A stretch of DNA of 64,000 bases from Harryflintia acetispora (GTDB lineage: Bacteria > Bacillota > Clostridia > Oscillospirales > Ruminococcaceae), in contig SLUK01000002.1 of NCBI GenBank assembly GCA_004340125.1, forward strand, positions 248,001 to 312,000. Direction: 5' to 3'. The translations under genes were made by a program, and so were the position numbers. A model generated the notes under the pieces. The model saw only the letters and a program-made list of their open reading frames with translations. It had not been told where the DNA came from and ran no database searches. Of this stretch, positions 34,074 through 42,362 are shown in pieces (position 1 is the stretch's first letter; every line of letters starts with the position of its first letter).

Positions 34074-34114
34074 GATTACCTCCATATCAGGCCGGGTCCA
34101 ACGCCCGGCATATA

Positions 34115-34150
34115 CGGCTTTTGGCCCGGCCGGGCCAAAAGCCGTTTTTT
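34115..34150 (+). terminator. Terminator-like hairpin pointing along the plus strand
   Basis: A perfect 30-bp palindrome (CGGCTTTTGGCCCGG and its complement) followed by TTTTTT on the plus strand. The flanking genes murB and glk both run on the minus strand, where the exit reads TATATG. Confidence 0.6.
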
Positions 34151-34162
34151 AGCAGTATATGC

Positions 34163-35113
34163 TTATAGGGTGCCCAAAAATGCGGCGCCGATGATCCCCG
34201 CGTCGTTGCCGAGGGTGGCCGCCTTGATATCGGCCTCCTTGGCCTTATCGCCGATCAGCGAATGGGTACGGCAGTATTTGCGCACCGGCTCGAGCAGGGT
34301 GTCCCCCTCCTTGCAGAGCCCGCCGCCGATGAGCACCAGCTCGGGCTGAAGCATGCTGATGTAGGTGGTGACGGCATAGCCCAGGTAGTCGCAATACTGC
34401 CGCACCACCTCGGCTGCGGCCGGGTCCCCGGCGCGCATCCCATCGAAGGAGGTGCGTCCGGTTGCCTTGGCGGGGTCGCCGCCGCAGAGCCGCCACATCA
34501 CCGACTCCGGGTAGCGCTCCATCTGCTCTCTCGTCTGGCGGATCAGGGCGGTGGCGGAGCAGTACATTTCGATGCATCCACGGCGTCCGCAGCCGCAGGG
34601 CAGCCCGTCGTAGGCCATCCCGATGTGCCCCGGCTCGATCCCAACATGCTCCATCCCGCGGATCTTGCCGTCCAGGATGATCGAGCCGCCGATCCCGGTC
34701 CCGATGGTGACCAACACCACGTCGCGGTAGCCCTTCGCCCCGCCGCAGAGGACCTCCCCGAAGGCCGCACAGTTGAGGTCCCCCTCGAGGAATACCTTCT
34801 CCGGGAAGCGCTTCTTGAGCAGCCGCAGCACCGGGGTGTTGTGGAAGTCGAGGTTGTTCGAGAGGATGATGGCATCCTTCTGCCTATTGATGATCCCCGG
34901 GCAGCCGACGCCGACCCATTCTACGTCGGAAAACGTCAGCCCCGCGTCGTCCAGCGCCAGAGCGCAGGCGCGCCGGATGTCGTCCATAATCGCCCCGGGG
35001 TCGCGGGGCGCCTTGGTCGGCAGCTTTCCCCGCCCGATGATCTCATAGTCTTCAGTCACCACACCGACCGCTATGTTGGTCCCGCCCAGGTCCACGCCCA
35101 GATATGTTTTCAT
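34163..35113 (-). CDS. glk: ROK-family glucokinase
   Basis: A 316-aa ROK kinase that phosphorylates glucose. Motifs: GVDLGGTNIAVGVV (phosphate loop), the catalytic Asp in EGDLNCAAFGE (a variant of the usual ENDANAAA), TIGTGIGGSIIL, EPGHIG and the zinc-binding CGCGRRGCIE. GGGAG lies before the ATG. It is in a row with murB, a PHP hydrolase and hprK, a carbon-metabolism grouping. Confidence 0.93.
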   Translation of the reverse strand: MKTYLGVDLGGTNIAVGVVTEDYEIIGRGKLPTKAPRDPGAIMDDIRRACALALDDAGLTFSDVEWVGVGCPGIINRQKDAIILSNNLDFHNTPVLRLLKKRFPEKVFLEGDLNCAAFGEVLCGGAKGYRDVVLVTIGTGIGGSIILDGKIRGMEHVGIEPGHIGMAYDGLPCGCGRRGCIEMYCSATALIRQTREQMERYPESVMWRLCGGDPAKATGRTSFDGMRAGDPAAAEVVRQYCDYLGYAVTTYISMLQPELVLIGGGLCKEGDTLLEPVRKYCRTHSLIGDKAKEADIKAATLGNDAGIIGAAFLGTL

Positions 35114-35134
35114 GTGGTCGTTCTCCCTTTTTGC

Positions 35135-35860
35135 TTATTCAAAGATGCGGCCGGTCTTTTCGGTGATCAGGTCGGCGAACCGCCGGTAATCGGCGTTGAC
35201 GATCAGCTCCTCGGGGAAGTCGATCTCTTCGAGCATGCGCAGCGCATTGGTGTGCTCCCCGATCGAGGCCCAGAAGTGCGCGTCCGAGTTGACCACCACC
35301 GGGATGCCGTATTTTTTGCAAAGCAGCGCGATGGTCCTACAGTTTTCCGTGCTCCCCGGCCGGTTACCGAAGGAGTGGGAGTTGATTTCCACAATCTTGC
35401 CGTACTCCCCGCAGGCCTTGATAACCGTCTCATAGTCGAAGACGTACCGCCCGTCGCCGGGATGGCCCAGCACGTCGACCTGCGGGTTCTTGAGCACCCC
35501 CATCCAGGCGCTGGTGTGCCCGTCAAAATCGCTCGGCTGGTAGACCGGGATATGCATGGAGGCGATCACCCACTCCAGCTTGGAGAGGATTTTATCGCTG
35601 ACATCGAGCTCTCCATCGTTCCCAATGATATTCACCTCGCAGCCGCGCAGCAGGTGAACGCCAAACAGCTCGTCCGGTACGACGCCCATGTTGGTGAAAT
35701 AATATTCGTGCGCCGCGTGTGGCATAAGGCCGGTGTGCTCGGTGCTGCCCAAAAAACGCAGCCCCCGCTCGCTCGCCGCCTTGAGGTTTTCCGTCAGGGT
35801 GCTGTAGGCATGCCCTGAAACCACGGTATGGGTATGCGTATCCGCAATGGTATGAATCAA
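35135..35860 (-). CDS. PHP-domain metal hydrolase (YcdX-like phosphatase)
   Basis: A polymerase-and-histidinol-phosphatase superfamily protein with the metal motifs IADTHTHTVVSGHAYST, STEHTG, EVNII, SMHIPVYQ, GHPGDGRY, EINSHSFG and NSDAHFW, arranged as in YcdX/YcdX-like phosphatases. I set the start at TTG 35860 (241 aa), which has a purine-rich stretch before it and the family N terminus. The frame extends to GTG 35908, which would overlap hprK by 16 bp but lacks a ribosome site. Substrate unknown, perhaps a sugar or nucleoside phosphate. Confidence 0.88.
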   Translation of the reverse strand: MIHTIADTHTHTVVSGHAYSTLTENLKAASERGLRFLGSTEHTGLMPHAAHEYYFTNMGVVPDELFGVHLLRGCEVNIIGNDGELDVSDKILSKLEWVIASMHIPVYQPSDFDGHTSAWMGVLKNPQVDVLGHPGDGRYVFDYETVIKACGEYGKIVEINSHSFGNRPGSTENCRTIALLCKKYGIPVVVNSDAHFWASIGEHTNALRMLEEIDFPEELIVNADYRRFADLITEKTGRIFE

Positions 35861-35892
35861 AATCGTATCCCGCTTTCTATAGATTGTCCCAC

Positions 35893-36855
35893 TTAAAAGG
35901 CGTCCCACATGCTGACGTCGGTGCTGTCCTCCGGGTCGGCCATCCCGACCTTTTCCAGCAGCTCCTGCGCCGCGTTGTAGCCCATCTTCTTCTGGCGGTT
36001 GTTCATCGCCGCCACCTCGATGATGATGGCCAGGTTGCGCCCCGGCTTGACGGGAATGGTGGTGGAGGTGACCGAGATGCCCAGGATTTCGGTGTATTCG
36101 CTCTCCATGCCCATCCTGTCGTAGACCTTCTTCTTGTCCCAGGGCTCGAGCTGGATGATCATATCGATCTTTTCGGTCATCTTGACCGCACCCATACCGA
36201 AGATGCGCCGCGCATTGATGATCCCGACGCCGCGCAGCTCGACAAAGTGCCGGATGTTTTCCGGCGAGGTGCCCACCAGGGTGCGGTTGGAGACCCGGCG
36301 GATCTCCACCGCGTCGTCGGCGATCAGCCGGTGCCCGCGCTTGACCAGCTCGATGGCGGTCTCGCTCTTGCCGACCCCGCTCTCGCCGAGCAGCAGGATC
36401 CCCTCGCCATAGACCTCGACGAGCACCCCGTGGCAGGTTTGCCGGGGTGCCAGCTCGACGTTGAGGATCGAAATCAGCCCCGACATAAAGGCGGAGGTCC
36501 CCTCGTTGACCCCGAGCAGCGGCACCTCGTACTTCTTCGCCGCCTCAATCATTTCAGGAAACGCGTCGAGCGCGCGCGAAACGATCACCACCGGAGGCTT
36601 GTAGGAGAAAAACTTGTCGCAGCTCTCCCGCAGCCGTTCCTTGCCGATCTGCTCGAGATAGGCGATCTCGCTTTTGCCGATGATCTGGATCCGGCTGCGG
36701 TCGAAGAAGTCGAAGAAGCCGCTCAGCTGTAGTCCCGGCCGGTTGACGTCGGCCGAGGTGATCGCAATGTCCTTGGGCTCGCATGGAATATAGAATACCT
36801 GAAGGCCGAATTCCTTCATCAGCTTTTCCAGAGAGACCGAATAGGTAATGCTCAT
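35893..36855 (-). CDS. hprK: HPr kinase/phosphorylase
   Basis: HprK (320 aa) phosphorylates and dephosphorylates Ser46 of HPr, the main switch for carbon catabolite control in Firmicutes. It has His142 in CHGVLVEVYG, Walker A GESGVGKSE (157-165), LIADDAVEIRR, and the HPrK signature near EIRGVGIIN-type residues (ELRGVGIINARRIFG). ATG 36855 follows GGAGG by five bases; the open frame upstream is non-family. It is transcribed from a strong divergent promoter and leads a run toward glk and murB. Confidence 0.97.
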   Translation of the reverse strand: MSITYSVSLEKLMKEFGLQVFYIPCEPKDIAITSADVNRPGLQLSGFFDFFDRSRIQIIGKSEIAYLEQIGKERLRESCDKFFSYKPPVVIVSRALDAFPEMIEAAKKYEVPLLGVNEGTSAFMSGLISILNVELAPRQTCHGVLVEVYGEGILLLGESGVGKSETAIELVKRGHRLIADDAVEIRRVSNRTLVGTSPENIRHFVELRGVGIINARRIFGMGAVKMTEKIDMIIQLEPWDKKKVYDRMGMESEYTEILGISVTSTTIPVKPGRNLAIIIEVAAMNNRQKKMGYNAAQELLEKVGMADPEDSTDVSMWDAF

Positions 36856-36961
36856 TTGTACCTCCATTCCCTGCCGGGAACCACCGCCCGGCAAACGGGC
36901 CTCTTTCCTATGATGTCCCAGCCCCCTATGCCCATGAAAGCGGGGGCAAACTATCTATATA

Positions 36962-36990
36962 ATTATACCGTAGAACACCGGCTTATTCAA
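36962..36990 (-). promoter_or_regulatory. Promoter of hprK
   Basis: TTGAAT, 17 bp, TATAAT on the minus strand. Its -35 box directly abuts the -35 box of the plus-strand promoter. Confidence 0.8.
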
Positions 36991-37018
36991 TTGAAAAATG
37001 AAAAAACCATGGTATAAT
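36991..37018 (+). promoter_or_regulatory. Promoter of the GT4 glycosyltransferase operon
   Basis: TTGAAA, 16 bp, TATAAT on the plus strand. The junction with the hprK -35 box forms the palindrome TTCAATTGAA. Confidence 0.75.
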
Positions 37019-37054
37019 AAGTAAGGAAACATCGAAAGCTGAACAAACCTATGG

Positions 37055-37082
37055 TGATGAGTTTTGAATGCTCATCATTTTT
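37055..37082 (+). promoter_or_regulatory. Small leader hairpin with T run (possible attenuator)
   Basis: TGATGAG and CTCATCA with a 9-nt loop, then TTTTT, about 50 bp before the glycosyltransferase ATG. The stem is short, so it would be weak or conditional. Confidence 0.35.
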
Positions 37083-37130
37083 GGTGTATGGGCAGAAATT
37101 GGCGCCCTCAGCGCCGGAGGGAGGAACGAA

Positions 37131-38315
37131 ATGCGAGTCGCTTTATTCACCGAAACCTATCTGCCGCACGTCAACGGGGTCGTCACCCACGTCAAAGCGC
37201 TCAAAGAGGGGCTGGAGGCAATGGGCCATACCGTGCTGGTGGTGACCGCCAACTCCAAAACCAGGAAGCATTATATCAAGGACAACGTGCTCTACTGCCC
37301 CGCCCACAAGGCGAGCAAGCGCTTTTACGGGTTCGACCTGGCTCCGGCCGTCAGCCGCACCCGGCTGCACTTTGTGGAGGACTTCGATCCCGATATCATC
37401 CACATCCACAACGAATTTGGAATCGGGCTTTCCGGGATCGGCATCGCCAAGATCCTGCATGTGCCCCTGGTTTACACCCTGCACACCATGTACGACGAGT
37501 ATATCTACTACGTCGCGCCCCGGCCGCTGGTCGGGATCACCCGCCGGATCTCCCACAAATACTTCAAAATTTTTGCCAAGACCGCCAACGAGGTGACAGG
37601 CCCCTCGGCCAAATGTCAGGCCTATGTCAAGGAGACGGGGCTCGACAAGCTGGTCAACGTCATCCCGAATCCGGTGGAGCTGGACATCTTCTCCCCCGAG
37701 CAGATCACCGAGGAGGACAAGCGCGCCTTTCGTGAGCGCTATCATATCCCAATGGACGACACCATCGCCATCTTTGTCGGCCGGCTCGGACGGGAAAAGA
37801 GCGTGGATGTGCTGCTCGACTTTTGGGCGAAAGAGATCCGTCCGGATGACCATCTCCATCTTGTGGTGATCGGGGACGGCCCGGTGCGCGGGGAGCTGGA
37901 AAACCAGGCGCAGGAACTCGGGATCGCCGGGATGGTGACCTTCACCGGCAAGGTGGAGCACACCGACCTGCCGCCCTATATCGCCTCGGGCGATGTGTAC
38001 GTCACCGCCTCCCTCTCGGACACCAACTCGATTTCGATGCTCGAGGGGATGGCCGCCGGCCTCCCGGTGCTCCAGCGGTACGACGAGCTCAACCAGGACC
38101 AGGTCAAGGAGGGGCTCAACGGCTTTGTCTTCCACGACGCCAAGGAGATGGCCGCCGAGCTGCGGCGGGTGCGCGCCATGAGCGAGGAGGAGTTGCAGCT
38201 GCTCAAGGCCTCGGTGCGCCAGTCGGTCAAAAATTCGGGCGCTCAGAACTTGGCCAACTACCTGTGCACCATCTATACCCGGATCTTGAGCCGGGACGAT
38301 CAAGAAACGAAATAG
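37131..38315 (+). CDS. GT4 family glycosyltransferase
   Basis: A 394-aa GT-B enzyme. The N-terminal half starts VALFTETYLPHVNGVVTHV and the donor half has AIFVGRLGREKSVDVLL and a late EX7E-type element in SDTNSISMLEGMAAGLPV. The pattern is that of diacylglycerol glucosyltransferase-like GT4 enzymes, so a glycolipid product is plausible, but mannosyl or other transfer cannot be excluded. ATG 37131 follows GGGAGG; the longer frame to 37068 includes leader sequence. A FAD oxidoreductase gene follows 11 bp later. Confidence 0.9.
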   Translation: MRVALFTETYLPHVNGVVTHVKALKEGLEAMGHTVLVVTANSKTRKHYIKDNVLYCPAHKASKRFYGFDLAPAVSRTRLHFVEDFDPDIIHIHNEFGIGLSGIGIAKILHVPLVYTLHTMYDEYIYYVAPRPLVGITRRISHKYFKIFAKTANEVTGPSAKCQAYVKETGLDKLVNVIPNPVELDIFSPEQITEEDKRAFRERYHIPMDDTIAIFVGRLGREKSVDVLLDFWAKEIRPDDHLHLVVIGDGPVRGELENQAQELGIAGMVTFTGKVEHTDLPPYIASGDVYVTASLSDTNSISMLEGMAAGLPVLQRYDELNQDQVKEGLNGFVFHDAKEMAAELRRVRAMSEEELQLLKASVRQSVKNSGAQNLANYLCTIYTRILSRDDQETK

Positions 38316-38326
38316 GAGTCTATATC

Positions 38327-39709
38327 ATGCTGAAAAAACAAAGCTATGACGTGGCAATCATCGGGGGCGGAATCGGCGGGCTGATGGCCGCCTGGCGCCT
38401 CTGCGAAGCGAATCCTTCCCTGAGCGTCTGCCTGCTGGAAAAGGGCAACCCGATCGAGAAACGCACCTGCCCCATCGTGACCAAGAAGGTATCCAGCTGC
38501 GTGAAGTGCCCTTCCTGCGCCATCATGGAGGGGCTGGCGGGAGCCGGCGCCTTCTCGGACGGGAAATACGTCATCTCCACCGAGTACGGCGGCTGGCTGA
38601 CCGAGTTTTTGCCGGATGACACGGTGCTCGACTACATCGAACAGGCGGATCGGATCCTGGTCTCCTTCGGGGCCACCACCGAGCGCTTCCAGCCCAACAA
38701 CGAGCTCAAAAAGCTCTGTATCCAAAACGACCTGCACATGAGCCAGGCGCAGCTCAAGCACCTGGGCACCGACTCGAACTTTGAGACGATGCGCCGGCTG
38801 ATCGTGGCGCTCGGCGAGCGCTGTGAGATCGCCACCAACACCGCTGTGACCGACGTGGAGCGGGAGAGCCACACCATCCGCTACGCCGGCCGGGACGGCG
38901 AGGGCGCCGTCAAGGCGCAGCACATCATCTTCGCCGTCGGACGGGTGGGCAGCCGCTTTTTCTCCGACTGGTGTGAAAAGAACGGGATCAGCCTCACCAA
39001 CAACCAGGTGGACGTGGGGGTGCGCGTCGAGCTGCCCAGCGTGATCTGGGAGGATTTCTCCAAAAAGATATACGAGCCGAAAATCTGGTACCGCTCCAAG
39101 CAGTACGGCGACACCACCCGGATGTTCTGCTTCAACGACCGGGGCAGCGTGGTCACTGAGAACACCGGCGGGGTGCTCACCGTCAACGGGCACAGCTACC
39201 GCGAGGAGAGCCGCAAGACCCACAACTCCAACTTCGCCCTGCTCTCCACCATCCGCTTCACCCAGCCCTTCGAGCGGCCGATCGAATATGCGCGGCATGT
39301 GGCGAGCCTGGCCAACCTCATCAGCGGCGGCAGCGTGCTGGTACAGCGCCTGGGAGACCTCGAAAACGGCCGCAGAACCGACGAGAGCCGCCTGCGGCAG
39401 TCCACCACTGTCCCGACGCTCAGCGCCGTCCCGGGGGATTTGAGCCTGTGCATGCCCAAGCGCCAGCTGGACAACATCATCGAGACCCTGCATGCGCTGG
39501 ATTCTGTCTCCCCCGGCACCTCGAACTACGATACCCTGCTCTACGGGATCGAATGTAAGTACTACTCCGCCCGTCCCCAGTCGGAGGACTTCGAGCTGCA
39601 GGGCTGCAAGGAAATCTATGCGGTGGGCGATGGCGCGGGCTTCACCCGTTCCCTCTCCCAGGCGGCGGCCAACGGCCTGTATGTCGCGGACAAGATCGGC
39701 AAACGATAA
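38327..39709 (+). CDS. FAD-dependent oxidoreductase (COG2509-like)
   Basis: A 460-aa flavoprotein with the dinucleotide-binding IIGGGIGGLMAAWRL at the N terminus, EKGNPIEKR, the AGAFSDGKY segment and a second FAD element YAVGDGAGFTRSLSQAAANG at the end. Four Cys, C48-x9-C58-x2-C61-x2-C64, precede MEGLAGAGAFSDGK; this spacing seems typical of the family and could hold a redox or Fe-S site. The substrate is unknown. ATG 38327 has AGGAG before it, close behind the glycosyltransferase stop. Confidence 0.88.
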   Translation: MLKKQSYDVAIIGGGIGGLMAAWRLCEANPSLSVCLLEKGNPIEKRTCPIVTKKVSSCVKCPSCAIMEGLAGAGAFSDGKYVISTEYGGWLTEFLPDDTVLDYIEQADRILVSFGATTERFQPNNELKKLCIQNDLHMSQAQLKHLGTDSNFETMRRLIVALGERCEIATNTAVTDVERESHTIRYAGRDGEGAVKAQHIIFAVGRVGSRFFSDWCEKNGISLTNNQVDVGVRVELPSVIWEDFSKKIYEPKIWYRSKQYGDTTRMFCFNDRGSVVTENTGGVLTVNGHSYREESRKTHNSNFALLSTIRFTQPFERPIEYARHVASLANLISGGSVLVQRLGDLENGRRTDESRLRQSTTVPTLSAVPGDLSLCMPKRQLDNIIETLHALDSVSPGTSNYDTLLYGIECKYYSARPQSEDFELQGCKEIYAVGDGAGFTRSLSQAAANGLYVADKIGKR

Positions 39710-39720
39710 GAACCCGTCTA

Positions 39721-39755
39721 AAAAGCCCCCGGAAGCGTTGCTTCCGGGGGCTTTT
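39721..39755. terminator. Bidirectional terminator between the FAD oxidoreductase and rnfB
   Basis: A perfect 16-bp stem (AAAAGCCCCCGGAAGC arm) with a 3-nt loop between converging genes, with T runs on both exits. Confidence 0.9.
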
Positions 39756-39767
39756 CCTATGTATCCC

Positions 39768-40562
39768 TTATTCTCCCTGACGGCGGATGACGCCGACCGG
39801 GCAGACCTCTATGCATGCGCCGCAGCCGGTACATTTCTGCGGGTCGATCCGCGCGAGATTGTCCTCGACCTTGATGGCCTCATACTCACAAGTTTTCTGG
39901 CACTTCATGCAGCCGATACAGCCGTTTTTGCAGACCTTGCGGGTATAGGCGCCCTTGTCGGTGCTGGTGCAGGCGACGTAGACCTTGGCGCGCGCCGGGA
40001 CGATCTGGATCAGATGGTCCGGGCATTCTCTCGCGCACATGCCGCAGCCGGTGCACTTCTCAGGGTCGACCACCGCCACCCCGTTTTCGACGTGGATGGC
40101 GTCATACTGGCAGACCCTGGTGCAGTCGCCGAAGCCAAGGCAGCCGTGCGAGCAGCTGCGCCGCCCCTGATAGAAGGAGTTGCAGGCCGCGCAGGTCTTG
40201 AGCCCCATGTACTCCATGACGTACTGGGAGGTTTCCAGCGTGCCGCAGCAGTGCACCTGGGCGACCTGCTGCTCGACGTCGGTGAAGCCGACGCCGAGAA
40301 TTTCGCTGCACTTCTTGGCCACCTCGGCGCCGCCGGGGGTGCACAGGTTGGTCGCCGCCTCCCCAGAGGCCATCTTGGCGGCATACTCCTCGCATCCCGC
40401 AAAGCCGCAGGAACCGCAATTGACGCCCGGGAGCGCTTCGCGCAGGTTGGCGACCGTCTCATCCTGCTGCACGGCAAAGAACTTGGAGGCAAAGGAGAGC
40501 ACCAGCCCGAGCAGCAACCCGAGCCCCGCGACGATCGCGACCGGTAAGATATAAACTTCCAT
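39768..40562 (-). CDS. rnfB: Rnf complex subunit B (ferredoxin-type iron-sulfur protein)
   Basis: RnfB (264 aa) receives electrons from ferredoxin. It has an N-terminal membrane helix (about 5-27), a CCG-like 4Fe-4S domain (NCGSCGFAGCEEYA), then several CxxCxxCxxxC clusters including KCTGCGMCARECP and KCTGCGACIEVCP near the C terminus. It is the last gene of the rnfCDGEAB operon and is followed by a bidirectional terminator. Confidence 0.96.
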   Translation of the reverse strand: MEVYILPVAIVAGLGLLLGLVLSFASKFFAVQQDETVANLREALPGVNCGSCGFAGCEEYAAKMASGEAATNLCTPGGAEVAKKCSEILGVGFTDVEQQVAQVHCCGTLETSQYVMEYMGLKTCAACNSFYQGRRSCSHGCLGFGDCTRVCQYDAIHVENGVAVVDPEKCTGCGMCARECPDHLIQIVPARAKVYVACTSTDKGAYTRKVCKNGCIGCMKCQKTCEYEAIKVEDNLARIDPQKCTGCGACIEVCPVGVIRRQGE

Positions 40563-40577
40563 TCGTGTGAATCCTCC

Positions 40578-41168
40578 TTAACCGAATATTCCTTCGACGA
40601 CGCCGGAAAATCCCATGAACGAAAGCGACACCAGCGAGGCCGCGATCAACACGGAAGGCATCCCCTTGAAGAAGTGGGGCAGATTGGCGCTCTCGACCCG
40701 CTGGCGCACCCCGGAGAAGAGCACCATCGCGAGCAGGAAGCCGACGCCGATCCCGAAGGCGTGCACCATCGACTGGGCAAAGGAATAGCCGTTGTCGATG
40801 TTCAGGATGGTGACGCCGAGCACCGCGCAGTTGGTGGTGATCAGCGGCAGGTAGACGCCCAGCGACTTATGCAGCGCGGGGATATAGCGCTTGAGGATGA
40901 TTTCGACGAGCTGGACCAGCGCGGCGATGACCAGGATAAACGCGACCGTCTGCATGTAGGCAAGGCCGTTGGGCTCCAGCAGATAGGTGTAGATCGGCCA
41001 GGTGACCGCGGTGGCCAGGCAGAGCACGAAGGTGACCGCCAGGCTCATGCCGACCGCGGAATCCAGCTTCTTGGAGACGCCCAGGAAGGGGCAGATGCCG
41101 AGGAACTGCACCAGGACAACGTTGTTGACCAGGATTGAGCTGAACAGGATAATAATCAGTTCGTTCAT
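40578..41168 (-). CDS. rnfA: Rnf complex subunit A (membrane)
   Basis: RnfA (196 aa) is a six-helix membrane subunit that pairs with RnfE and with it holds a membrane 2Fe-2S site. It carries VLVQFLGICPFLGVS and PLITTNCAVLGV, each with the conserved Cys of the two half-sites. ATG 41168 overlaps the rnfE stop by four bases; the longer frame to 41228 would read into rnfE. Confidence 0.96.
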   Translation of the reverse strand: MNELIIILFSSILVNNVVLVQFLGICPFLGVSKKLDSAVGMSLAVTFVLCLATAVTWPIYTYLLEPNGLAYMQTVAFILVIAALVQLVEIILKRYIPALHKSLGVYLPLITTNCAVLGVTILNIDNGYSFAQSMVHAFGIGVGFLLAMVLFSGVRQRVESANLPHFFKGMPSVLIAASLVSLSFMGFSGVVEGIFG

Positions 41169-41839
41169 TGTGCACAGCCCCCTTCCGAAGCCTTCTGGCA
41201 GGCGGATGCCGAGGGACACCCGGCGCATCCGGCCGCCTTGCGCCTAAGGATTTTACCCTTGGAAATCCAGTTGGCAAGGGCCACCACAAAGCCGAAGGTC
41301 AAAAAGCCTCCCGGCGGCAGGGAGAACATCGCGATCGGGCTGACCGACTCGGGCAGGACCTGCAGCCCGAACCAGGTGCCCGCGCCCAGGATTTCGCGGA
41401 TCGAACCGATCATCAACAGCGCGATGGTGAAGCCCAGTCCCATGCCCAGCGCATCCAGCGCGGAATCGAGCACGCCGTTTTTGCTGGCGAACATCTCGGC
41501 GCGCCCGAGGATGATGCAGTTGACCACGATCAGCGGCAGGAAGATTCCCAGCGCGCTGTCGATGGCCGGCGCGTAGGCCTTGACCAGGAACTGCACAATG
41601 GTCACGAAACCCGCGACAATGACGATATAGCAGGGGATGCGCACCTTGTCGGGGATCACCTTTTTGAGCAGGGAGATCACCACGTTGGAGCCAAGCAGCA
41701 CCAGCGTCGCGGCGACGCCCATGCCGATCCCGTTTTGCGCCATGGTGGTGACCGCCAGCGTCGGGCAGGTGCCGAGCAGCAGGACCAGAACGGGGTTCTC
41801 CTTGATGATTCCCTTAGTAAAGTTTTTCATCGTTGCCAT
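41165..41839 (-). CDS. rnfE: Rnf complex subunit E (membrane) with Cys-rich tail
   Basis: RnfE (224 aa) is the six-helix partner of RnfA, with NPVLVLLLGTCPTLAVT and LPLIVVNCIILGRAE holding the cluster-binding Cys. A C-terminal tail has four more Cys, C205-x2-C208-x5-C214-x7-C222, outside the membrane core. AGGAG lies ten bases before the ATG. In operon with rnfG upstream and rnfA overlapping downstream. Confidence 0.95.
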   Translation of the reverse strand: MATMKNFTKGIIKENPVLVLLLGTCPTLAVTTMAQNGIGMGVAATLVLLGSNVVISLLKKVIPDKVRIPCYIVIVAGFVTIVQFLVKAYAPAIDSALGIFLPLIVVNCIILGRAEMFASKNGVLDSALDALGMGLGFTIALLMIGSIREILGAGTWFGLQVLPESVSPIAMFSLPPGGFLTFGFVVALANWISKGKILRRKAAGCAGCPSASACQKASEGGCAQ

Positions 41840-41846
41840 TCTTCCC

Positions 41847-42362
41847 TCACTCCTTTCCCGACTGGCTGGTCTCGATGGCGAGACGGATGGAATTCTTCAG
41901 CGCATTGGAAGAAACGGTCGAGCCGGAGATGGACTCCACCTGCTCGGGGTCGCTGACCCCAAAGAACTGGGCGGTGTACTCCGAGCCCATGACCCGGCTT
42001 CCGAGCCCCTGGGTCTCGCTGTTCTGGAGCACCTTGACCCCGGAAACGGTGCCATCGGTCTTGACACCGGTCATCACGACCACCGCGCCGCCGTAGCCGC
42101 TCACCGAGGTCTGGACCACCTTCCCCACCCCGTTCTGGGCGGTATAGAGCTTTAAGACCCCTTCGGGCAGCGCGTCGGTGGTCTCCGTAAAGGAGTCGGC
42201 CTCGGGCAGGACCTCCATCAGGGCCTCCTGCGCCTGGCGGCGGCTGTTTTCCTCAATGATGGGATTGGTGATCCCATAGGTCACGCTCAGGGCGGCGGAG
42301 ACCACCAGACAGATGATGGTCAGCACCGCGGTGGGCAGAACAAAATCCTTCACGAGCTTCAT
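41847..42362 (-). CDS. rnfG: Rnf complex subunit G (covalent FMN)
   Basis: RnfG (171 aa) has one N-terminal membrane helix (about 8-30) and an FMN-binding domain. The flavinylation motif is SGSTVSS near residue 146, a variant of the usual S(T)GATxS(T), with Thr the expected attachment site. ApbE, encoded at the head of the operon, is the enzyme that attaches the FMN. The gene overlaps rnfD by four bases. Confidence 0.94.
   Translation of the reverse strand: MKLVKDFVLPTAVLTIICLVVSAALSVTYGITNPIIEENSRRQAQEALMEVLPEADSFTETTDALPEGVLKLYTAQNGVGKVVQTSVSGYGGAVVVMTGVKTDGTVSGVKVLQNSETQGLGSRVMGSEYTAQFFGVSDPEQVESISGSTVSSNALKNSIRLAIETSQSGKE

Noticed and set aside
38300..39493. A 397-codon open frame antisense to the FAD oxidoreductase
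   Set aside because: The plus-strand frame has FAD-binding motifs and a good ribosome site; the antisense frame has neither.
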